DNA of 64,000 nucleotides from contig NZ_LZJR01000153.1 in the NCBI RefSeq assembly GCF_001667925.1, positions 1-64,000 on the forward strand. The letters run 5' to 3'. Source of the stretch: Mycobacterium sp. E2479. GTDB taxonomy: Bacteria; Actinomycetota; Actinomycetes; Mycobacteriales; Mycobacteriaceae. Within the stretch, counting starts at the first letter, position 1; the number at the start of each line of letters is the position of its first letter. Both the position numbers and the translations under genes were made by a program. Below are positions 58,027 through 64,000 of this stretch, piece by piece. The notes under the pieces were generated by a model. That model saw nothing but the letters and a program-made list of their open reading frames with translations. It did no database searches and was not told the origin of the DNA.

Positions 58027-58089
58027 CCGGCTGGGTCGGGCCGCGAAGCCCGGTGAGCATTTCGCGACGGACTGCTCTATATGTTGTGG

Positions 58090-59127
58090 ATGGCTTGCTA
58101 CGAATGGACAGTGATCGGTGCCGGGGCGGCGGGCATCGCCGCGGTGGGAAGGCTGCTGGATCACGGAATCGCGGGCGAACGGATCGCCTGGATTGATCCG
58201 GCCTTCGCCGGCGGCGACATCGGCCAACGGTGGCGGTCTGTTTCCAGCAACACCCATGTGGCGCTCTTTCTCGAATACTTCAACGGCTCCAAGGCATTTC
58301 GGTTCTCCGATGCACCGCCAATGCCGCTCAAGGAGATCGATCCGCAGGAGACCTGTGCGCTCGGTCTCGTCGCCGAACCCCTGGTGTGGATCACCGAGCA
58401 GCTACGCGGGCAGGTCGACAGCATCGCGACGACCGCCACCGCGCTGTTCTTGGAGAACAGGCAATGGCGGATCGAGACGCAACAAAGCGACGTCTCCGCC
58501 AAGAATGTGATCCTGGCCGTCGGCGCGGATCCGAAAAAACTTTGCCACCCCGACCTCCAGGAGATCCCCGTCCAGGTCGCACTGGATCCCGGCAAGCTGG
58601 CCGAAGAACAACTCGAGGGCGCGACGGTCGCCGTGTTCGGCTCGTCGCACTCGTCGATGATCGTGCTGCCGAACCTCCTGCGCCATCCCGTCAAGCGCAT
58701 CGTTAATTTCTATCGGAGCCCACTGAAATACGCTGTCTATTTTGAGGATTGGATCCTGTTCGACGACACCGGGCTGAAGGGCCAGGCCGCCGTCTGGGCT
58801 CGTGAGAACATTGACGGGGCGCTTCCCGACCGGCTCGAGCGGTGCTGGGTATCGAGCCCGGAATTCGACGAGAAACTGGCGCAGTGCGATCGCGTCGTCT
58901 ACACCGTCGGTTTCCAGCGCAGGAAGCTACCCGAGACCCCGCAGTGGGGGCAGCTGGACCACAACCGCACCAACGGAATACTGGCCCCCGGCCTGTTCGG
59001 GGTGGGCATCGCCTTCCCGCAGTACGCCGAAGACCCGTACGGATACGGGCAGTTTCGGGTGGGCCTGAAGAAATTCATGGACCATCTCGACGCCGTCCTG
59101 CCGCTGTGGCTGCTCTACGGCCCCTGA
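58090..59127 (+). CDS. FAD-dependent oxidoreductase (lysine N-hydroxylase-like fold)
   Basis: A 345-residue flavoprotein. The FAD loop is GAGAAG (10-15) in WTVIGAGAAGIAA, and a second nucleotide loop VFGSSHSSM is near 190. VYTVGFQRRKLP is the late FAD motif. The architecture recalls flavin monooxygenases and pyridine-nucleotide oxidoreductases. It is absent from this place in M. tuberculosis. Two ATGs are possible; 58090 is preferred because an AT-rich CTATAT lies 7 nt upstream (leaderless), while 58081 falls inside that box. Substrate unknown. Confidence 0.75.
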   Translation: MACYEWTVIGAGAAGIAAVGRLLDHGIAGERIAWIDPAFAGGDIGQRWRSVSSNTHVALFLEYFNGSKAFRFSDAPPMPLKEIDPQETCALGLVAEPLVWITEQLRGQVDSIATTATALFLENRQWRIETQQSDVSAKNVILAVGADPKKLCHPDLQEIPVQVALDPGKLAEEQLEGATVAVFGSSHSSMIVLPNLLRHPVKRIVNFYRSPLKYAVYFEDWILFDDTGLKGQAAVWARENIDGALPDRLERCWVSSPEFDEKLAQCDRVVYTVGFQRRKLPETPQWGQLDHNRTNGILAPGLFGVGIAFPQYAEDPYGYGQFRVGLKKFMDHLDAVLPLWLLYGP

Positions 59128-59205
59128 GCATCGCGAGCGATCCCGGTCCGCAATCGCTTTAAACTCAGCGTGATCCGTTTGCAAAATCGACCAGGGCCGG
59201 TCGCG

Positions 59206-59877
59206 TCAGCCGAGCAACAGCGCGGGATCGCCGCGGCGGCGATACACCGAACCGAACCGGGCGTCCAGACGCAACCACGTCGGCAGTATCCGGACCCGGA
59301 TGAACTCGTCGGCGGCGACCGCATCGGGCACCTGCGGCAGAAACCCCATCGCGGTCAACGCGAACACGCAGCGCATGGGCAGTCCCACCTGCACGTCGGC
59401 CGAGCTGACCTGAATGACCACCTGATCGAGCAGCGAGGAAGGCGGGCCATGAGAACTGCCGTGCTGCTTGGCAAGTTCGGCGCCGCGTTGCGCCAAGTCC
59501 AGCACCACCCGGGCCGGTATGTCTTCGAGATGGGTGAAGCCGGATTCCGGCGGCAACGCACCCCGCCACGCGGAATCCATCGCGAAGCCGGGATCGACGT
59601 AACCCGAGGCACCCATCGCGGAAAGGCCGCGCGCCAGCGCATCCGCGGCCACCGAGAGATCGCCCGGCCGCACCTCGCCGACCACTACCCGGCTGGCCAG
59701 CACATCGAAACCCGTTGCGACCCAGGCGGTCAGCAACCCCGGGGATCGGGTTCGAAATCGGATGATCGCGGCTTCATCGAGTCGCAGCGCGCGGTCGACG
59801 AAGGCGGCGAGATCCGTGCGGTGGGCGTCCCTGGCGTCGGCACCCAGCCATAGACCCCGGTCGGCTACCTGATCCAC
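59206..59877 (-). CDS. Conserved hypothetical protein (Rv2474c-like)
   Basis: About 223 residues, alpha-rich, with no catalytic motif I recognise. It sits between the thioesterase gene and the flavoprotein, in the place of Rv2474c (217 residues). The only in-frame start near the family N-terminus is the GTG at 59877, which overlaps the thioesterase end by 13 nt. The gdh-thioesterase-hypothetical order suggests one transcript. Confidence 0.7.
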   Translation of the reverse strand: MDQVADRGLWLGADARDAHRTDLAAFVDRALRLDEAAIIRFRTRSPGLLTAWVATGFDVLASRVVVGEVRPGDLSVAADALARGLSAMGASGYVDPGFAMDSAWRGALPPESGFTHLEDIPARVVLDLAQRGAELAKQHGSSHGPPSSLLDQVVIQVSSADVQVGLPMRCVFALTAMGFLPQVPDAVAADEFIRVRILPTWLRLDARFGSVYRRRGDPALLLG

Positions 59878-60278
59878 CGCTGCAGATACTCCCGGTGTTG
59901 TGGCGAGAGGCGCACCAGTCGCTGCTCCTCGATGTGCACGGCGGCCAATTGCGACTCGGCGATGACGGCGGGCTTCGACTCGGTAGCCGCGGCGACCGAG
60001 CGCACCTCGTAGCCCAGCGTAAAGTCGACCGCCCGCAACCGCTTGGTCCACATGGTGACCTGCAGCGGCGAATCCACCAGGCGCAGCTGGTCTTTGTATG
60101 TCACCTTGACTTCGGCGATGAGCAACCCGATGGTTCTGATGTCGACCTCGAACGCTTCGCGCAGGAATTGGACACGCGCCTCCTCCAGGATCGTGACCAT
60201 GGTGGCGTGGTTGATGTGCTGATACATGTCGATGTCCGACCAGCGCACTGGCACGGGCGCGACAAAGCCGACGCTCAA
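59865..60278 (-). CDS. Acyl-CoA thioesterase, 4HBT hotdog fold
   Basis: A 137-residue single-hotdog thioesterase, counterpart of Rv2475c (138). The signature RWSDIDMYQHINHATM has the catalytic Asp and the N-terminal helix of the 4-hydroxybenzoyl-CoA class. The TTG at 60278 overlaps the gdh stop (TTGA), with AGAGGA upstream, giving translational coupling. Substrate unknown. Confidence 0.85.
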   Translation of the reverse strand: MSVGFVAPVPVRWSDIDMYQHINHATMVTILEEARVQFLREAFEVDIRTIGLLIAEVKVTYKDQLRLVDSPLQVTMWTKRLRAVDFTLGYEVRSVAAATESKPAVIAESQLAAVHIEEQRLVRLSPQHREYLQRWIR

Positions 60279-63200
60279 CTCGATGATCCTCTTCCACTGG
60301 TGCGGGTCATGCGACGGATTTGTCGCGCGGCGACTGACAGCGTGGCGAGATCCTTGTTCCCGCTTTCCTGGATCTCGATGAGCGTGCGGCGGGCCCGCTC
60401 GACCCTGGAGGCACTCAGGTGTTCCCACTCGGCGATCTTCTCTTCACCACTTTCGTCCGGCTCCCCTACGGCGAGCACATCGAAGCACAGCGATCGCAAC
60501 GACGCATAAATGTCGTCGCGAATCGCCAAGCGCGCCAACGAGTGCCACCGGTCCTGGCGGGGCAGTTCGGATACCGCGGTCAAGAGGCCATCGGTGCCGA
60601 GCCGGTCCATGAGCGCGAAATAGGTGTCGGCGACCTCGGCGGCATCGATGTCACTGATGTCGCCGATGTCGATGATGTCGAGCAGGCTGAAGCGGTAGAG
60701 CCCGGCGGCCACCGAATAGGCGAGGTCCTCGGGCGCACCCTGGGAGGTGAATTCCGCGGCTTCCTTTTCGACGATGGCCTTGTCGTCGCCGCGCAGCCAC
60801 TCCGACATGCGGGGCGTCAGCGCCTGGACCTTGGCGGCGAACCGGTTGATCTCGGCGCCGACCGCCAGCGGCTGCGGGCGGTAGTTGAGCAGCCAGCGTC
60901 CGGCACGGTCGATCAGCCGCCGGGTGTCCAGCGTGAGCCGATCCGACAGTGCGACGGGTAGATTCGCAGCGCGGATGTGCCGCCATGTCGCTCCTACCCC
61001 GAAGATCGCGTCGGTGGCGACGTAGGTGCGCACCGCGTCGACCGATCCGACGCCGACGTCTTCGACGATCCGGAAGGCGTAGCTGATGCCGGCGGAGTCC
61101 ACCAGGTCGTTGATCAGCATGGTGGTGACGATCTCGCGCCGCAGCTGATGCGCGCGGATCTCCGGAGTGAACCGCTCCCGCAAGGGTTTCGGGAAGTACA
61201 GGGGCAGTCGCGAGGCGAACACATCCTGCTCGGTCAGCTCGGTCTCGAGCATCTCCTCCTTGAGCCCCAGCTTGACGTGCGCCATCAAGGTGCACATCTC
61301 CGGTGAGGTGAGCCCGATGCCTGCCTCGGCCCGCCGGGCGATCTCTTTCTCCGACGGCAGAGCTTCCAGGTCGCGGTGGATGCCGCGCTGGTCCACCAGA
61401 TACTGAATCATCCTGGCGTGCACCGGCAGCAGGCTCGCAGCGTTCGCCCGGCTGGTGCCGATCAAATCGTTCTGGTCGGCATTGTCGGCGAGCACCAGCT
61501 GAGCGACCTCGTCGGTCATCGATTCCAGCAGCGGTTTGCGCTCTTCGGGCTTGACCTTGCCGGCGGTCACCAGGGAGTCGATCAAGATCTTGATGTTGAC
61601 CTCGTGGTCCGAACAGTCCACACCGGCCGAGTTGTCCACGGCGTCGGTATTGATCCGGCCACCCGCCAAATCGAACTCGACGCGACCCAGCGCGGTCACG
61701 CCGAGGTTGCCGCCTTCGCCGATCACCTTGGCGCGCACTAGACTTCCGTTGACCCGCACCGGATCGTTGGCGCGGTCGCCGACATCGGAGTCGGATTCGG
61801 ATTCCGCCTTGATGTAGGTGCCGATGCCGCCGTTGAACAGCAGATCCACCGGCGCCTGCAAAATCGCCTTGATCAGATTCGGCGGGGTCATCTCGATAAC
61901 CCCCTCGTCCGACCCCTCGATGCCTAACGCGTCGCGGACCTGCGGGCTGACCGGGATCGCCTTGTGCTCACGGCTGTACACGCCGCCGCCGTCGCTGATC
62001 AGCGACGTGTCGTAATCTTCCCAGCTGGACCGCGGCAGGTCGAACATCCGCTTGCGTTCTTCCCACGAACCCGCGGGGTCGGGGTCGGGGTCTAGGAAGA
62101 TGTGCCGGTGGTCGAAGGCGGCGAGCAGTTTGATGTGCTTGCTCAGCAGCATGCCGTTGCCGAAGACGTCGCCGCTCATATCGCCGATCCCGACCACGGT
62201 GAAGTCCTCGGTCTGCGTGTCGACATCCATCTCCCGGAAGTGCCGTTTGACGGCCTCCCAGGCCCCCCGGGCGGTGATACCCATGGCCTTGTGGTCGTAG
62301 CCGACCGACCCGCCGGACGCGAACGCGTCGCCGAGCCAGAAGCCGTAGGACTTCGCGACATCATTGGCGATGTCGGAGAAGGTGGCGGTGCCTTTGTCCG
62401 CCGCCACCACCAGGTAGGCGTCGTCGCCATCGCGCCGGACGACGTCCCTTGGCGGGCTGACCTTTCCGGTCGCATGGTCGACGTTGTCGGTGACGTCGAG
62501 CAGTCCGGAGATGAACAGCTGATAGCAGGCGACGCCCTCGGCGCGGCTGGCGTCGCGATCGGCGGCGGCGTCGCCGGTGGGCAGCGGCGGCCGCTTGAGG
62601 ACGAATCCCCCCTTGGCGCCTACCGGCACGATGACGGCGTTCTTGACCGCTTGCGCCTTGACCAGGCCCAGGATCTCGGTGCGGAAGTCGTCTCGACGGT
62701 CCGACCAGCGCAGGCCACCGCGGGCCACCGGTCCGAACCGCAGGTGCACGCCTTCGACGCGCGGTGAGTAGACGAAGATCTCGTATTTGGGGCGCGGCAG
62801 TGGTAGTTCGTCGACCAGCTGGGCGTCCAGCTTGATCGCCAGCACATTGCGCGCCCTTGCCGAATCCTCGCTCCTGACAAAGTAATTGGTGCGCAAGGTA
62901 GCCTGTACAAGCGATGCGAAGGCACGCAGAATGCGGTCGGTGTCCAGCCCCACCAGTGCGTCGACGTCGGCGGCGACCGCCGCGGCGGCGGCCTGCGCAT
63001 CGCGGTTCGCCGAGGAATCGGGGCTGGGGTCGAACAGCGCCTCGAAGAGCGCGACCAGCGACCGTGCGGTCGAGGGGTGTTCGTTGAGCACCGACTCTAT
63101 GTGGGACTGGCTGTAGGGAAAGTTCGCCTGTCGCAGATACTTTGCGTAGGCCCGCAGCAGCACGACCTGTTGCCATCGAAGGCCCGCGCGCATCACCAGC

Positions 63201-64000
63201 TCGTTGAACCGGTCGATCTCGAGGCGGCCCTGCCAGATCGCGGTGACCGCGTCCGCGAACAACTCGGCCATCGCGTCGCGCTCGGCTTGCGTCGAGGCCA
63301 GCTGGATGGTCGGGTGCGGTGAGATCTTGAACTGATAGATCCACACCGGCAGCCCGTCGGGTCGGTTGACCGTAAAGGGGCGCTCCTCGAGCACTACCAC
63401 ACCCATGCTCTGCAGCATCGGCAGCAGCTCGCTCAGCGAGGCGGTGCGTCCGCCCAGGAACCAGGTCAGCTGCGCGGTCCCGTCATCGCTTTCGACGAAC
63501 ACCAGCTTGACCGAGTTGTCCTGCAGCTCATTGATGATGGCGATGTGGTCGATCGCATCGGCCGGGGTGACCGCCTGCTTGTAGACCTCGGGGAAGGCGG
63601 CCGCGTAGTACTCGGCGTCAGCGTGCCCCGCCGAGCCTTCCGAGGCCGCCGCGACCAGTCGGTCGGTCCAGGTACGGGCGGCTTCACTGAGCAACGCCTG
63701 AATGCGGATCCGGTTGTCTTCGGAAACGTCGACCGGTGCGGCGCTGGGCCCATCGGAAGGCAGGCGAACCATGAAATGCATTAGCGCCCAGGGTGATTCA
63801 CTGACCCGAGCAGTGAATTCCAGTCGGGTGCCGCCGAATTCGCGCACCAGGATGTCCTCGATCTGCAGCCGCACCGCGGTGGTGTAGCGGTCCCGGGGCA
63901 GATACACCAGGCAGGAAACGAAATACTGCAGGCGGTCGGCGCGCAGAAACAGCAACGCGTTTCGTTGCGGTCCCAGATCCACTACCGCCTTGGCCATCGC
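60275..64000 (-). CDS. gdh: NAD-specific glutamate dehydrogenase, large type (C-terminal part, cut by window edge)
   Basis: About 1241 residues of the very large (180-kDa class) NAD-dependent glutamate dehydrogenase, counterpart of Rv2476c (1624 residues). The reading frame runs open through the right edge, so roughly 380 N-terminal residues are missing; the Met at 63997 is internal. The catalytic region shows WSDRRDDFRTEILGLVKAQ, VPVGAKGGFVLKRPP, GIGDMSGDVFGNGMLLS and GEGGNLGVTALGRVEF. It deaminates glutamate to 2-oxoglutarate, the KorAB substrate. In mycobacteria it is controlled by GarA. It ends coupled to the thioesterase. Confidence 0.95.
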   Translation of the reverse strand, partial: AMAKAVVDLGPQRNALLFLRADRLQYFVSCLVYLPRDRYTTAVRLQIEDILVREFGGTRLEFTARVSESPWALMHFMVRLPSDGPSAAPVDVSEDNRIRIQALLSEAARTWTDRLVAAASEGSAGHADAEYYAAAFPEVYKQAVTPADAIDHIAIINELQDNSVKLVFVESDDGTAQLTWFLGGRTASLSELLPMLQSMGVVVLEERPFTVNRPDGLPVWIYQFKISPHPTIQLASTQAERDAMAELFADAVTAIWQGRLEIDRFNELVMRAGLRWQQVVLLRAYAKYLRQANFPYSQSHIESVLNEHPSTARSLVALFEALFDPSPDSSANRDAQAAAAAVAADVDALVGLDTDRILRAFASLVQATLRTNYFVRSEDSARARNVLAIKLDAQLVDELPLPRPKYEIFVYSPRVEGVHLRFGPVARGGLRWSDRRDDFRTEILGLVKAQAVKNAVIVPVGAKGGFVLKRPPLPTGDAAADRDASRAEGVACYQLFISGLLDVTDNVDHATGKVSPPRDVVRRDGDDAYLVVAADKGTATFSDIANDVAKSYGFWLGDAFASGGSVGYDHKAMGITARGAWEAVKRHFREMDVDTQTEDFTVVGIGDMSGDVFGNGMLLSKHIKLLAAFDHRHIFLDPDPDPAGSWEERKRMFDLPRSSWEDYDTSLISDGGGVYSREHKAIPVSPQVRDALGIEGSDEGVIEMTPPNLIKAILQAPVDLLFNGGIGTYIKAESESDSDVGDRANDPVRVNGSLVRAKVIGEGGNLGVTALGRVEFDLAGGRINTDAVDNSAGVDCSDHEVNIKILIDSLVTAGKVKPEERKPLLESMTDEVAQLVLADNADQNDLIGTSRANAASLLPVHARMIQYLVDQRGIHRDLEALPSEKEIARRAEAGIGLTSPEMCTLMAHVKLGLKEEMLETELTEQDVFASRLPLYFPKPLRERFTPEIRAHQLRREIVTTMLINDLVDSAGISYAFRIVEDVGVGSVDAVRTYVATDAIFGVGATWRHIRAANLPVALSDRLTLDTRRLIDRAGRWLLNYRPQPLAVGAEINRFAAKVQALTPRMSEWLRGDDKAIVEKEAAEFTSQGAPEDLAYSVAAGLYRFSLLDIIDIGDISDIDAAEVADTYFALMDRLGTDGLLTAVSELPRQDRWHSLARLAIRDDIYASLRSLCFDVLAVGEPDESGEEKIAEWEHLSASRVERARRTLIEIQESGNKDLATLSVAARQIRRMTRTSGRGSSS

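Overview
The window is high-GC mycobacterial chromosome, most likely from a slow-growing Mycobacterium. The evidence is an MmpS/MmpL pair, a resuscitation-promoting factor (RpfE), the methylglucose-lipopolysaccharide genes octT and gpgP, a MoxR/VWA pair, split clpP1/clpP2, an oxygen-tolerant KorA/KorB pair, a truncated haemoglobin O, MIRU-like repeats, and many GTG/TTG or leaderless starts. Gene order closely follows the M. tuberculosis Rv2417c-Rv2476c segment, with local gains and losses. I recognise no prophage, insertion sequence or CRISPR array.

Layout. (1) 1-5045: a PPOX-fold gene caught between the arms of a 77-bp inverted repeat that starts exactly at the window edge, a Rossmann-fold amine dehydrogenase-like gene, and a translationally coupled mmpS-mmpL pair. 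(2) 5042-8498, minus strand: degV, octT, gpgP, rsfS, nadD. octT and gpgP act in methylglucose lipopolysaccharide synthesis, and a MIRU-like tandem repeat forms the octT C-terminus. (3) 8728-16035, minus strand: VWA protein, moxR, proA, an MscS-type channel with a cyclic-nucleotide domain, and a membrane class III cyclase homologue that lacks key catalytic residues. (4) 16132-19740: rbsK and a small membrane protein converge with nadE at a strong shared terminator. (5) 19800-23448: an accessory block of isochorismatase-family hydrolase, sirtuin, P450 and divergent TetR regulator, with a clear operator between the last two, ending in a palindrome and a 25-bp tandem repeat. (6) 23466-36473, minus strand: proB, obg, rpmA, rplU, rne, ndk, DUF4233, folC, valS and an enoyl reductase-like gene. 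(7) rpfE, then a 0.9-kb lower-GC stretch with no recognisable gene. (8) 38179-47733: mobA, korB, korA, clpX, mmuM (plus strand), clpP2, clpP1, tig. (9) tRNA-Pro and tRNA-Gly, lipP, a small Gly/Pro/Trp-rich secreted protein, a Nei-type glycosylase, rpiB and a mycothiol-dependent reductase-like gene. (10) 51887-64000: pepN, DUF5130, a small membrane protein, HNH protein, glbO, aglA, a flavin oxidoreductase, a conserved hypothetical, a thioesterase, and the C-terminal part of the large NAD-dependent glutamate dehydrogenase, which runs off the right edge.

Most of the window is conserved housekeeping DNA: translation and RNA decay (valS, L21/L27, RNase E, RsfS, Obg), protein quality control (Tig, ClpP1P2, ClpX), proline synthesis (ProA, ProB), NAD synthesis (NadD, NadE) and redox metabolism. 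The points most worth following are the edge inverted repeat, the degenerate cyclase, the P450/TetR operator, the MIRU-like elements that supply coding sequence or a ribosome binding site, the altered cysteines in two redox/repair proteins, and the set of leaderless genes. I found no convincing wholly new system.
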